DNA of 64,000 bases from JBKBKC01 sp046294265 (lineage in GTDB: Bacteria; Pseudomonadota; Alphaproteobacteria; Rhodobacterales; Rhodobacteraceae): the NCBI GenBank assembly GCA_046294265.1, contig JBKBKC010000001.1:310001-374000 (forward strand), in the 5' to 3' direction. Within the stretch, counting starts at the first letter, position 1. Each line of letters begins with the position of its first letter. Below the pieces are notes generated by a model. The model saw nothing but the letters and a program-made list of their open reading frames with translations, had not been told where the DNA came from and did no database searches. Below are positions 7,502 through 16,240 of the stretch, piece after piece. The translations under genes and the position numbers were made by a program.

Positions 7502-8683
7502 ATGACCACCGCCCCGATCACCCCCGATGTGCTGACCATCCCCCGCAAGCTGCCCGAGGGCGGGCGGGTGAACATCCTGGGCCTTACGCGCGACCAACTG
7601 CGCGCGGCGCTGGTGGCCGCGGGCACGCCCGAGCGGGCAGTGAAGATGCGGGTGGGGCAGATCTGGCAGTGGGTCTATCACTGGGGTGTGCGCGATTTCG
7701 CCGCGATGACCAACCTCGCCAAGGACTATCGCGCGATGCTGGCCGAGCGGTTCGAGATTGCGTTGCCCGAGGTGGTGTCGCGGCAGGTCAGCGCGGACGG
7801 GACGCGCAAGTATCTGGTGCGGATCGCGGGCGGGCATGAGGTCGAGACGGTTTATATCCCCGAGGGAAGCCGGGGGACGCTGTGCATCAGCTCGCAGGTG
7901 GGCTGCACGCTCACCTGTTCGTTCTGCCACACCGGCACGCAAAAGCTGGTGCGCAACCTGACGGCGGGGGAAATCGTCGGTCAGGTGATGCTGGCGCGCG
8001 ACGACCTGGGCGAATGGCCCGAGCCCGGTCAGGGCAGCATCGAGAACCGGCTGGTGTCGAATGTCGTGCTGATGGGGATGGGCGAGCCGCTTTACAACTT
8101 CGAGGCGGTGCGGGATGCGATGCAGGTGGTGATGGACGGCGAGGGGATTTCGCTGAGCCGCCGGCGGATCACGCTTTCGACCAGTGGCGTGGTGCCCGAG
8201 ATCGCGCGCACGGCGGAGGAGATCGGTTGCCTCCTGGCCGTGTCGTTCCATGCGACAACGGATGAGGTGCGCGACCGGCTGGTACCGATCAACAAGCGGT
8301 GGAACATCGAGACCTTGCTGGGGGCGCTGCGCGATTATCCCCGGCTGTCGAATTCCGAGCGGATCACGTTCGAATACGTGATGCTGAAGGATGTGAACGA
8401 CAGCGATGCGGATGCGCGGCGGCTGGTGCGGCTGATCGCGGGGATCCCGGCCAAGATCAACCTGATCCCGTTCAACGAATGGCCGGGTGCGCCCTATCAG
8501 CGGTCGGACTGGGCCCGGATCGAGGCTTTCGCCGACATCATCTACAAGGCGGGCTACGCGAGCCCGATCCGCACCCCGCGCGGCGAGGATATCATGGCAG
8601 CCTGCGGGCAGCTGAAATCGGCCACCGAGCGGGCGCGCAAGAGCAGGGCCGAGATTGCAGCCGAGGTGGGCGGCGGCACTTAA
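7502..8683 (+). CDS. rlmN: Dual-specificity 23S rRNA A2503 / tRNA A37 C2-methyltransferase
   Basis: Radical-SAM enzyme that makes 2-methyladenosine at 23S rRNA position 2503 and in some tRNAs. The CxxxCxxC cluster motif is visible as CTLTCSFC (Cys135, 139, 142); the second catalytic cysteine is in the C-terminal GEDIMAACGQL. Other family blocks are VSNVVLMGMGEPLYNF, ITLSTSGVVPEI, SFHATTDEVRDRLVPINKRW and INLIPFNEWPG. The product is 393 residues, normal. The start at 7502 (MTTAPITPDV) has AAGGA about nine bases upstream and is preferred over ATG 7481. The gene stands alone between two unrelated genes. Confidence 0.96.
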   Translation: MTTAPITPDVLTIPRKLPEGGRVNILGLTRDQLRAALVAAGTPERAVKMRVGQIWQWVYHWGVRDFAAMTNLAKDYRAMLAERFEIALPEVVSRQVSADGTRKYLVRIAGGHEVETVYIPEGSRGTLCISSQVGCTLTCSFCHTGTQKLVRNLTAGEIVGQVMLARDDLGEWPEPGQGSIENRLVSNVVLMGMGEPLYNFEAVRDAMQVVMDGEGISLSRRRITLSTSGVVPEIARTAEEIGCLLAVSFHATTDEVRDRLVPINKRWNIETLLGALRDYPRLSNSERITFEYVMLKDVNDSDADARRLVRLIAGIPAKINLIPFNEWPGAPYQRSDWARIEAFADIIYKAGYASPIRTPRGEDIMAACGQLKSATERARKSRAEIAAEVGGGT

Positions 8684-8718
8684 CTTGGCGTTAACCGTCC
8701 TTGCGGCAATCTGGTGCC

Positions 8719-9159
8719 ATGGAACGGATGGTTCGCCTTGCTCCCGAAACCTGGGCCGCGCTGGAAAAGGTGGCGCGGGAGACCGATCAGACGGTCGGCG
8801 CCATCCTGCGCGAGGCGGTGGAGCGCGATCTGCGGCGCCGGGCGCCAGCGAAGACGCCCGTGAGGGCGGATGAGCGGCTCGTCGCTCCCTTGCGGGCGCT
8901 CCTCGCAGAGGACCTCGCCTTTTCGACCGGCTGGAACGACCTTTCGCAGCGCCTTGCCGCCAAGGGCTTTGTCTTGCGAGAGGCTGGCGGCGGCCTCGTG
9001 CTGCACCGGCTGGCCGACGAGGCACGGCTCTGCAAGGGCTCGGAACTGGGCTATTCCTACACCGCGCTGATGAAGCGCTTCGGCCGCCCCTTTCCCGGCC
9101 ACCGGCACGCGCGGGTGTTCGACCGCGCCCTCCCGGCAGCCTCCCATTATGGCCCGTAG
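8719..9159 (+). CDS. Conserved hypothetical protein with ribbon-helix-helix-like N-terminus
   Basis: 146 residues. Residues 1-33 (MERMVRLAPETWAALEKVAR followed by ETDQTVGAILREA) look like a ribbon-helix-helix DNA-binding module: a short strand with alternating charged and hydrophobic residues, then two helices. The rest (from ADERLVAPLRALLAEDLAF) is a compact alpha/beta region with WNDLSQRLAAKGFVLREAGGGLVLHRL, resembling the Rhodobacteraceae proteins usually left as hypothetical. A TTG at 8701 is in frame but ATG 8719 is preferred. Its last 13 bases overlap the convergent glycosyltransferase gene. The DNA-binding role is inference. Confidence 0.7.
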   Translation: MERMVRLAPETWAALEKVARETDQTVGAILREAVERDLRRRAPAKTPVRADERLVAPLRALLAEDLAFSTGWNDLSQRLAAKGFVLREAGGGLVLHRLADEARLCKGSELGYSYTALMKRFGRPFPGHRHARVFDRALPAASHYGP

Positions 9160-10760
9160 ACCCAGAGATCGATACCTTTGCCAGTGCCGAGGTTGATCCC
9201 CCGCACCCGGCCGCGCAACCCGCCCGCCTCGACCTCGCCCGACACGACGGCTCGCACGCATCCCCCACCCGCCAGCGCCGCCAGCGCGGCCCCTCGGTCC
9301 ACAAAGCGCACCGGTCCCGGCGACAGGAACACCAGCGACGCCTCGCCATAACCCTCCACCCAAAGCGCGGGCGCGGGGCAGCCGCCGTCCACCGCCAGCG
9401 CCACCACCGCCGGCGCGGGCCAGAGCGCGGGCGCAGCCGCAAGCCCGCGAAACACGCCCGCCTGCAATCCCGCTCCGGCCAGGGCCAGCATGACAACCGC
9501 CGGCAGTGCCTGCCCCCGCCGCAGCGCACGGGCAAAGAGCGCGAGCGCCACGACCAGAGCCGCCAGTCCCGGCACGAAGGGCATCAGGGGCGCGGGCAGC
9601 GCCATCCCCTGGCTCGCCGCCCCCAGCCCCAGCAGCAAAAGCACCGCCACCGCCGCGACCAGGCTGGCCAGGCTGGCGGCCCAGACCGCCACCGGCCCCC
9701 GCGCCACCCCCTCCCACACCAGCGCCACCGCCAGCGCCAGCGCCGGATAGAACGGCAGCGTGTAGTGCAGAAGCTTGGTCGCCACCGCCTCGAACACCAC
9801 CCAGCCCGGCACGGCCCAGCAAAGAGCAAACACCACCCCCGGCGCCGCCCGCGCCCGCCAGATCGCGGGCAGCGCCAGAGCCAGCGCCACGGAGGCGGGA
9901 AAGAACGTGACCCAGAGCGCCGCCAGATAGGACCCCGGCGGGGCGCCGTGGCTTTCCTGCCCCTCTGCCACCTTGCCCAGAAGGTCGCGCCCCAGGGCCT
10001 CGTCCCAGAACGCCGACCCGGCCTTCAGCGTGATCGCCACATACCAGGGCAGCACCAGCGCCATCAGGATCGCCACCCCCGAAAGCGGCCGCAGCGCCAG
10101 CAGCCACCGCCCCCGCCGCGCGACCAGCGCCAGCGCCAGCGCGCACAGCCCCACCACCATCGGCGCGATCGGTCCCTTGACGAGAACCCCCACCGCCAGC
10201 GCACCCCAGAAGGCCAGAACCTCGCCCCACCCCAGCGCATCAGGGCCCAGCGCGCCCCGGTCGCGCCAGAGCCGCGCCAACACCCCCTGCGCCACGCAGA
10301 TGCAGGCCAGGATCACCGCGTCCGTCTTGGCCAGCCGCGCCTCGGCGCCCAGGATGAACACCCCCGCCATGAGGCCCCCGGCGATCAGGCCCGCCCGCGC
10401 GCCCCCAAACACCGCCCCGATTCGCGCCGTCATCAGCACCGCCACCAGCGCCGCCAGCAGCGACGGCAGACGATAGCGCCAGATCGCCGCCTCGCCACCC
10501 CCCGTTGCCGCCACCGCGACCGCCTGCAGCCAGTAGATGCCCACGGGTTTCTTGTAGCGCGTGCCCTCCTGGAAGCGCAGGTCGATCACGTCGCCGCTGG
10601 CCACCATCTGCCGCGAGGTCTGGACAAAGCGCGCCTCGTCCCGGTCCACCGGGGGCAAGGTGGTGACTCCCGGCAGGGTTGCCGCCAATGTCAGCAGGAT
10701 CAGCAAGACCGCCGCACCGCGCAGCGTCAGGGTGGAGAGAAACGAGTCGATCCGTGTCAT
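9147..10760 (-). CDS. ArnT-like integral membrane glycosyltransferase
   Basis: A 537-residue polytopic membrane protein of the PMT/ArnT (GT39/GT83) superfamily, which move a sugar from a polyprenyl-phosphate donor to lipid A or another acceptor on the periplasmic face. The conserved first-loop acidic motif is present (PPVDRDEARFVQTSRQM; Asp39, Asp41, Glu42), followed by a GTRYKKPVGIYWLQ segment typical of the family and about ten hydrophobic helices. The C-terminus (from about residue 440) is a small soluble domain. Donor and acceptor are unknown. No other cell-envelope sugar genes are adjacent. Confidence 0.85.
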   Translation of the reverse strand: MTRIDSFLSTLTLRGAAVLLILLTLAATLPGVTTLPPVDRDEARFVQTSRQMVASGDVIDLRFQEGTRYKKPVGIYWLQAVAVAATGGGEAAIWRYRLPSLLAALVAVLMTARIGAVFGGARAGLIAGGLMAGVFILGAEARLAKTDAVILACICVAQGVLARLWRDRGALGPDALGWGEVLAFWGALAVGVLVKGPIAPMVVGLCALALALVARRGRWLLALRPLSGVAILMALVLPWYVAITLKAGSAFWDEALGRDLLGKVAEGQESHGAPPGSYLAALWVTFFPASVALALALPAIWRARAAPGVVFALCWAVPGWVVFEAVATKLLHYTLPFYPALALAVALVWEGVARGPVAVWAASLASLVAAVAVLLLLGLGAASQGMALPAPLMPFVPGLAALVVALALFARALRRGQALPAVVMLALAGAGLQAGVFRGLAAAPALWPAPAVVALAVDGGCPAPALWVEGYGEASLVFLSPGPVRFVDRGAALAALAGGGCVRAVVSGEVEAGGLRGRVRGINLGTGKGIDLWVYGP

Positions 10761-10837
10761 GCGGTGGCTCTATCCTTTGGCGCATGCGATGTCATCGGGG
10801 TCGGCAGAGGGCGCGCGACATCACCGGAAGGTCAGCC

Positions 10838-12052
10838 ATGAAAACCGAACGCATCACCTTTGACGGCCATGCGGGAACACCGCTCGCCGCGCGGCTGGAC
10901 CTGCCCGAGGGGCCGGTGCGGGCGGCGGCGGTGCTCGCGCATTGCTTCACCTGTTCCAAGGACATTGCGGCGGCACGGCGCATCGCGGCGCGGCTGGCGG
11001 CGCGGGGGGTGGCGGTGCTGCGCTTTGATTTCACCGGGCTGGGGCATTCGGAGGGCGAGTTTGCCAACACCACCTTCACGTCGAATGTGGAGGATCTGGT
11101 GCTGGCGGCGGGTTATCTGGCGGGGCGCGGGATGGCGCCGCACCTGTTGATCGGGCATTCGCTGGGGGGTGCTGCGGTGATTCGGGCGGCGGCAGCGGTG
11201 TCGGAGGTGCGTGCGGTCGTCACCATCGGCGCGCCCGCTGACCCCGCGCATGTGGCGCACGCCTTTGGCGACCGGGTGGAGGAGATACGCGTCAAGGGGT
11301 CGGCCACGGTCACGCTGGCGGGGCGTTCGTTCGAGATACGGCAGGCATTTCTGGACGATATCGCCGAGGCGCCATTGACGCAGGCGTTGCGGGGCCTCAA
11401 GGCGGCGCTCCTCGTGCTGCATGCGCCGAGGGACGAGACGGTGGGGATCGACAATGCCGGGGCGATCTTTGCCGCCGCGCGCCATCCGAAAAGCTTTGTC
11501 ACGCTGGACGACGCCGACCACCTGATCACCCGCGAGGCGGATGCCGACTATGTGGCCGAGGTGATCACGGCATGGTCCGCCCGCTATCTGGTGCTGGCGC
11601 CCGAGCCTGTGCGCGCCGATGCGCCCGAGGGCGTGGTGCGGGTGTCGGAGGCCGATCCGACGGAGTTCCGGCAGGACGTGGCCGTGGGGCGGCATGCGCT
11701 GGTGGCGGATGAGCCTGCGTCGGTTGGCGGCAGGGATGCGGGGCCCACGCCCTATCAGTTCCTGTCGGTGGCTTTGGGGGCCTGCACCACCATGACCATC
11801 CGCATGTATGCGCGCCGCAAAGGCATCCCGCTGCGGCATGTGGCGGTGGATGTGACGCACAACAAGGAATATCGCGAGGCCTGCGAGGGTTGCGAAGAGG
11901 CGGGCACCAAGGTGGACGTGTTCCACCGCACGATCCGGCTGGAGGGCGATTTGTCCGACGACCAGCGCGCCAGCCTGATGGCGATTGCCGACAAGTGCCC
12001 GGTGCACCGCACCCTGCATGCCTCGTCGGTCATCGAGACGGTGGGGATCTAG
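10838..12052 (+). CDS. Bifunctional alpha/beta hydrolase-OsmC family protein
   Basis: A 404-residue two-domain protein. Residues 1-250 are an alpha/beta hydrolase with a GHSLGG nucleophile elbow (Ser108), an LRFDFTGLGHSEGEF oxyanion-side loop and DDADHLI supplying the histidine. Residues about 270-404 are an OsmC/Ohr-type domain with both thiol-peroxidase cysteines in place (GACTTMTIRMYARRKG and DKCPVHRTL). The fusion is a known architecture. A role in detoxifying organic or lipid peroxides, with the hydrolase releasing or processing the acyl part, is inference. ATG 10838 follows GGAAGG. Its stop overlaps the stop of the convergent LOG-family gene. Confidence 0.9.
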   Translation: MKTERITFDGHAGTPLAARLDLPEGPVRAAAVLAHCFTCSKDIAAARRIAARLAARGVAVLRFDFTGLGHSEGEFANTTFTSNVEDLVLAAGYLAGRGMAPHLLIGHSLGGAAVIRAAAAVSEVRAVVTIGAPADPAHVAHAFGDRVEEIRVKGSATVTLAGRSFEIRQAFLDDIAEAPLTQALRGLKAALLVLHAPRDETVGIDNAGAIFAAARHPKSFVTLDDADHLITREADADYVAEVITAWSARYLVLAPEPVRADAPEGVVRVSEADPTEFRQDVAVGRHALVADEPASVGGRDAGPTPYQFLSVALGACTTMTIRMYARRKGIPLRHVAVDVTHNKEYREACEGCEEAGTKVDVFHRTIRLEGDLSDDQRASLMAIADKCPVHRTLHASSVIETVGI

Positions 12053-12873
12053 CAGCCGTCCGAGGGCCAGCCGTCGATGGCCGCCATCGCCTCTTCCGCC
12101 GTCTCGACGAAGCGGAAGAGGCGCAGGTCATCCGCGCTGATCGTGCCGCAATCGGCCAGCGCCTGCCAGTTGATGATCCGCTCCCACCACGCCTGCCCGA
12201 ACAGCAGGAACGGAATGGACTTCATCCGCCCGGTCTGGATCAGCGTCAGGCTTTCGAACATCTCGTCCAGCGTGCCGAAGCCGCCGGGAAACACGCAGAC
12301 CGCCTTTGCCCGCATCAGGAAATGCATCTTGCGGATGGCGAAATAGTGGAAGTTGAAGCACAGGTCGGGCGAGACATAGGCGTTCGGCGCCTGCTCATGC
12401 GGCAGCACGATGTTCAGGCCGATGGACTGCCCGCCCGCCTCTTGCGCGCCGCGGTTCCCGGCCTCCATCACCCCCGGCCCGCCACCGGTCACGATGACAT
12501 TCTCGCGCCCGTAGCTTTGCATGCTGCGCTCGGTCATCGCCTTTGCGAACCGCCGCGCCTCGTCGTAGTATTTCGACAGGGCGGCGAGGTCGGGCGTTTT
12601 CGCCGTCTCGGCCTTCTCCGGCGCCGGGATGCGCGCGCCGCCGAACAGGACGATGGTCGAGGTGATGCCGCGTTCGTCCATCACCATCTGCGGCTTCAAC
12701 AGCTCCAGTTGCAGCCGCACGGGCCGCAGCTCCTCGCGCAGCATGAAATCGTCATCGGTGAAGGCCAGGCGATAGGCCGGCGCGCGGGTCTGGGCGGTGT
12801 CGGGGATGCGGTGGGCGGCCTCGGCATCCTCGACACTGTCGCGGAACGGATGGCTGCGCGGTTCATCCTTCAT
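12049..12873 (-). CDS. LOG family protein (TIGR00730-type)
   Basis: A 274-residue Rossmann-fold protein of the LOG (lysine decarboxylase-like / cytokinin-activating) family. Signature motifs: VTGGGPGVMEAGNRGA and the hallmark PGGFGTLDEMFE. Characterised relatives hydrolyse nucleoside 5'-monophosphates (phosphoribohydrolase) or act as pyrimidine/purine nucleotide N-glycosidases (PpnN); they are not lysine decarboxylases despite old annotations. The 100-residue N-terminal extension with FMLREELRPVRLQLELLKP is typical of the long proteobacterial subgroup. It converges on the hydrolase-OsmC gene with overlapping stop codons. Confidence 0.88.
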   Translation of the reverse strand: MKDEPRSHPFRDSVEDAEAAHRIPDTAQTRAPAYRLAFTDDDFMLREELRPVRLQLELLKPQMVMDERGITSTIVLFGGARIPAPEKAETAKTPDLAALSKYYDEARRFAKAMTERSMQSYGRENVIVTGGGPGVMEAGNRGAQEAGGQSIGLNIVLPHEQAPNAYVSPDLCFNFHYFAIRKMHFLMRAKAVCVFPGGFGTLDEMFESLTLIQTGRMKSIPFLLFGQAWWERIINWQALADCGTISADDLRLFRFVETAEEAMAAIDGWPSDGC

Positions 12874-12953
12874 CGGCTCGGCCCCTCGGGTTGTCCTGTC
12901 GGAACCATCCCTAGCGGCTTGTGGGCCGCATGGCCAGCGGGGGACGGCCCGCG

Positions 12954-13208
12954 TCAGACCTCCGGGTTGCCTGCGGTGCCCATAAGGCCACCACCGCCCT
13001 TGGGGTCAGACCCCGCACCACCCCTGGTGCCGCCCGCGTCCTTGCCGCCGTCGGTGCCGCCCTTGCCGCCGATCCCGCGCGTGGCCTGGCAGGTGCCGTC
13101 GGGCGCCGCGATCTGGCCTGCGGGGCAGGTGGCGGGCGCGGGCGCGGTTTGCGCGTGGAGGGGAGTGGAAAGGAGGAGGGCGGCGAGGGCGAGGGGAAGG
13201 CGGGGCAT
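12954..13208 (-). CDS. Small secreted glycine-rich protein, unrecognised
   Basis: An 84-residue product. Residues 1-19 (MPRLPLALAALLLSTPLHA) are a clear signal peptide with an LHA-Q cleavage site. The mature part has CPAGQIAAPDGTC, a two-cysteine turn seen in short exported proteins, followed by a Gly/Lys/Asp-rich tail (GGKGGTDGGKDAGGTRGG) that is probably disordered. No domain is recognised. ATG 13208 is preferred over an upstream in-frame ATG at 13277 because the signal peptide begins there. The composition is partly explained by high GC, so the call rests mainly on the signal peptide. Confidence 0.55.
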   Translation of the reverse strand: MPRLPLALAALLLSTPLHAQTAPAPATCPAGQIAAPDGTCQATRGIGGKGGTDGGKDAGGTRGGAGSDPKGGGGLMGTAGNPEV

Positions 13209-13357
13209 GGCAATTCCTGTCGGCAATCGGTTGGATAATCGCAAGAGCGTATCACGGAAATGCCCGCCGGCCAACAAGGAGGTCTGCGGATTGCGCGGCG
13301 GGGGCCGGGCGGGTATGACGACAGGGTTTCGCAGCGCCCCGAAGAAGGACCAGCCCC

Positions 13358-14182
13358 ATGCCCCACGCCGCCCTGGAAGCCGCCATCGATGCCGCCTGGG
13401 AGGCGCGCGACAGCATCACCCCGGCCACCAAGGGCGAGGCGCGGGATGCCATCGAGGCGACGCTGTCAGCACTGGATGCGGGCAGCCTGCGCGTAGCGGA
13501 GAAACGGGGGGCGGACTGGCATGTGAACCAATGGGCGAAAAAGGCAGTGCTGCTGGGCTTCCGCATCAAGGACATGGAGCATCACGCGGGCGGCCCGCAG
13601 GGGGGCGGCTGGTGGGACAAGGTGGACAGCAAGTTCCACGGCTGGGAGCCGGAGGACTGGCGCGCGGCAGGCTTTCGCGCGGTGCCGGGCTGCGTGGTGC
13701 GGCGGTCGGCCTATATCGCGCCGGGGGTGGTGCTGATGCCGTCCTTCGTCAATCTGGGCGCCTATGTGGATACCGGCACGATGGTCGATACCTGGGCCAC
13801 GGTGGGGTCCTGCGCGCAGATCGGCAAGAATGTGCACCTGTCGGGCGGCGTCGGCATCGGCGGCGTGCTGGAGCCGATGCAGGCGGGGCCGACGATCATC
13901 GAGGACAACTGCTTCATCGGCGCGCGGTCCGAGGTGGTCGAGGGCTGCATCGTGCGCGAGGGGTCGGTGCTGGGGATGGGCGTGTTCATCGGCAAATCGA
14001 CCAAGATCGTGGACCGCGAGACGGGCAATGTGACCTATGGCGAGGTTCCGGCCGGGTCGGTCGTGGTGGCGGGGTCGATGCCGTCGAAGAACGGGATCAA
14101 CCTTTACTGCGCGGTGATCGTGAAGAAGGTGGACGCGCAGACCCGCTCCAAGACCTCGATCAACGAGCTTTTGCGTGACTGA
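13358..14182 (+). CDS. dapD: 2,3,4,5-tetrahydropyridine-2,6-dicarboxylate N-succinyltransferase
   Basis: Succinylates tetrahydrodipicolinate in the succinylase branch of lysine/diaminopimelate synthesis. 274 residues, the usual length. The N-terminal helical domain is followed by a left-handed beta-helix of hexapeptide repeats (VVLMPSFVNLGAYVDTGTMV, then VGSCAQIGKNVHLSGGVGIGGVLEP), and the conserved ENCFIGARSEVVEG-like block and C-terminal TRSKTSINELLRD are present. The stop codon overlaps the GTG start of the following M20 peptidase gene by eight bases, indicating coupled translation. dapA lies 13 kb further on in this window, not in the same operon. Confidence 0.96.
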   Translation: MPHAALEAAIDAAWEARDSITPATKGEARDAIEATLSALDAGSLRVAEKRGADWHVNQWAKKAVLLGFRIKDMEHHAGGPQGGGWWDKVDSKFHGWEPEDWRAAGFRAVPGCVVRRSAYIAPGVVLMPSFVNLGAYVDTGTMVDTWATVGSCAQIGKNVHLSGGVGIGGVLEPMQAGPTIIEDNCFIGARSEVVEGCIVREGSVLGMGVFIGKSTKIVDRETGNVTYGEVPAGSVVVAGSMPSKNGINLYCAVIVKKVDAQTRSKTSINELLRD

Positions 14183-15281
14183 CCCCGTTGCGCTGCTGCA
14201 ATCGCTGATCCGCATTCCCAGTTGCGAGCCTCCGGGGGGTGAGCTTGCGGTGGCGCAGGCGGTGCATGGGGCGTTGCTGGCGGCGGGGGTGGAGAGCACG
14301 CTGGACGAGTTTCGCCCCGGTCGGGCGAATGTGCTGGGCCGGGTGCCGGGGGGTAACGGCCCCGCGCTGGTGTTTTCGGCGCATCTGGACACGCTGCCGC
14401 CCGGCGCGGGGTGGTCGTTCGATCCGTTCTGCGGCGATCTGGTGGATGGTCTGGTGCGCGGACGCGGGGCGGCCGACATGAAATCGGCGGTGGCGGCGTT
14501 TGTCGCGGCGGCGGCGGACCTTGTGGCGCGGAAGGTGCCGCTTTCCGGTGATGTGCTGCTGATGCTCACGGCGGGGGAAAGCGCCAACTGCATCGGTGCG
14601 CGGCGGTTCGTGGAACAGGGGATGCAGGCGCGGATCGGGGCCTTCCTGTGTGGTGAGCCTTCGGGCCTTGATCTGGTCGTGGTGGAAAAGGCGATCCTGT
14701 GGCTGCGGGCCACCGCCACGGGCCGGGTGGGCCATGTGTCAGGCGACGGCGGGGCGAACGCGATCTTTCTGATGACGCAGGCGATTGCGGCCCTGCGGGG
14801 CGTTCGGATCGAGGCCCCTCTGCATCCACTGCTCACGCCGCCCAGCCTGTCGGTGGGGGTGATCGCGGGCGGAACAGCGGTGAACCTGACGCCGGAACTC
14901 TGCACCGCCGAGGTGGATGTGCGGTTTGGCCCCGGCATCGACCCCGACGCGGTGCTGGCGCAATTGCGCGCGGTGCTGCCCAAGGGCGTGACGCTGGAGG
15001 TGACGGATTTCAAGCCGGCGGTGGAAGAGCCTGCGCAAAGCCCGTTTCTCGACCTCTGCGCGCAGGCGGTGAGGGCCGAGACTGGGCACGCACCTGCGCG
15101 GCTGGGGGTATCCTACTACAGCGATGCCGCGATCCTGCTGGACGGGCATGCGGCGCCCTTCGCTATCTGCGGCCCCGGGGTGATCGGCCACAGCGGGATG
15201 GTGGATGAGATGGTGGCGGCCGAGGATGTGCGGCGCGCGGCACGCATATATGCGCGGGTGGCGGCGGACTGGTTGGCCTGA
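14175..15281 (+). CDS. M20 family metallopeptidase (DapE/ArgE-like)
   Basis: A 368-residue M20 dizinc amidohydrolase. Zinc ligands are visible: His70-Leu-Asp72 (SAHLDTLPPG), Asp101 (GRGAADMKS), Glu161 (CGEPSG) and the C-terminal GHSGMVDE histidine; Glu135 in TAGESAN is the general base, although the usual second Glu is Ser here. Coupling to dapD (8-base overlap, GTG start) suggests a desuccinylase or deacylase acting on DAP-pathway or related N-acyl amino acids. The sequence does not match the usual Rhodobacter DapE, and ArgE-type deacetylase or another acyl-amino-acid hydrolase is equally possible. Confidence 0.85.
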   Translation: MTDPVALLQSLIRIPSCEPPGGELAVAQAVHGALLAAGVESTLDEFRPGRANVLGRVPGGNGPALVFSAHLDTLPPGAGWSFDPFCGDLVDGLVRGRGAADMKSAVAAFVAAAADLVARKVPLSGDVLLMLTAGESANCIGARRFVEQGMQARIGAFLCGEPSGLDLVVVEKAILWLRATATGRVGHVSGDGGANAIFLMTQAIAALRGVRIEAPLHPLLTPPSLSVGVIAGGTAVNLTPELCTAEVDVRFGPGIDPDAVLAQLRAVLPKGVTLEVTDFKPAVEEPAQSPFLDLCAQAVRAETGHAPARLGVSYYSDAAILLDGHAAPFAICGPGVIGHSGMVDEMVAAEDVRRAARIYARVAADWLA

Positions 15282-15286
15282 GCGCG

Positions 15287-16162
15287 CTACCCCGCGCGGC
15301 TGAGTTGCACCGCAAGGATGCCGCCCGCCACGATGGCCACGCCAAGGGCGTCCCACAGGCTCAGCGCCTCGCCCAGCAGGGCGGCGGCGATAAGGACGCC
15401 GAAGAACGGGTTGAGGAAGTGGAACGTGGCGGCGCGCACCGCGCCGATGCGGCCCACCAGCAGGAACCAGACCCATGTCGCCAGAAGGCCGGGCACCAGC
15501 ATGGTGTAGAGGAAGGCGAGCGTCAGGCGCGGGGTCGGCACAATGGGCTGCGCCAGCGGCCATTCCATCAGGGCCGCGGCGGGCACCAGTGCCAGCGCCC
15601 CGACCAGCATTTGCAGACCCACGATCATCAGAAGGTTCCCACCCCCCGCCGAGGCCCCCCGCACGGTCAGCGTGGCATAGGCCAGCGCCAGCACGCCCAG
15701 CGCGCAGAACACGAGGCCCAGCACATCGACCCCCACCGACAGCCGCTGTCCCATGATGATGGTCACGCCCAGGAACCCCGCCACCAGCCCGGCGATGCCC
15801 AGGAGCCGCAACCGCTGCCCCATGATCGCCCAGCCCGCCAGCCCGACGATCAGCGGCATGGTGGAGGCGGCGATGGACGCCAGCCCCGCCTCGATCCGCT
15901 GCATCGCGAGGAAGTAGAACCCCAGATAGAGGGCGTTCTGGCAGATGCCGAAAATCACGGTGGCGCGCCATTGCGCGGGTGTCAGCCGCGCCCGCTGGCC
16001 CAGCGCCAGCGCCAGCCCCACCCCGATCAGCCCCGACAGCAGGAACCGCAGCGCCAGCGCCGACAGCGGCGGCGCCTCGGCCACGATCATGCGGGCCGAG
16101 GTGAAGGCCGAGGACCACATCAGGGCAAAGGCCAGCCCCATCAGGATTGCGCGCAGGTCCAT
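15287..16162 (-). CDS. EamA-family (DMT) transporter
   Basis: A 291-residue inner-membrane protein with two EamA repeats, ten hydrophobic helices by eye. N-terminal LRAILMGLAFALMWSSAFTSA and the second repeat TMLVPGLLATWVWFLLVGRIGAVRAATFHFLNPFFGVLIAAALLGE are typical. Members export amino acids or other metabolites; the substrate is not predictable. ATG 16162 follows GAGGGA. It converges on the M20 peptidase gene with five bases between stops. Confidence 0.88.
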   Translation of the reverse strand: MDLRAILMGLAFALMWSSAFTSARMIVAEAPPLSALALRFLLSGLIGVGLALALGQRARLTPAQWRATVIFGICQNALYLGFYFLAMQRIEAGLASIAASTMPLIVGLAGWAIMGQRLRLLGIAGLVAGFLGVTIIMGQRLSVGVDVLGLVFCALGVLALAYATLTVRGASAGGGNLLMIVGLQMLVGALALVPAAALMEWPLAQPIVPTPRLTLAFLYTMLVPGLLATWVWFLLVGRIGAVRAATFHFLNPFFGVLIAAALLGEALSLWDALGVAIVAGGILAVQLSRAG

Positions 16163-16181
16163 CGTGATCCCTCAATGCGAA

Positions 16182-16203
16182 GGGCCGCCCCGAAGGACGG
16201 CCC
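16182..16203 (-). terminator. Hairpin with TTCG tetraloop downstream of the HU gene
   Basis: On the minus strand the sequence reads GGGCCGTCC TTCG GGGCGGCCC, a 9-bp stem (one G-U) capped by an extra-stable UUCG tetraloop, about 40 bases after the HU-like gene's stop. No long T-run follows, so it may stabilise the 3' end or terminate transcription. It lies just before the EamA gene's start. Confidence 0.5.
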
Positions 16204-16240
16204 CGATGTGCCGGAGTTGCCCGGCGGGAACGCGCTCCGA

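Noticed and set aside
7178..9535. 785-codon open frame on the minus strand
   Set aside because: It runs antisense across rlmN and the RHH-like gene, and its text is Arg/Gly/Pro-rich as expected from high-GC shadow frames. Only the last 46 codons look like protein, and they are listed separately.
11890..14178. 762-codon plus-strand frame spanning the hydrolase-OsmC, LOG and dapD region
   Set aside because: It is out of frame with the recognised genes and its composition is of the shadow type; the true genes in the area are independently recognised.
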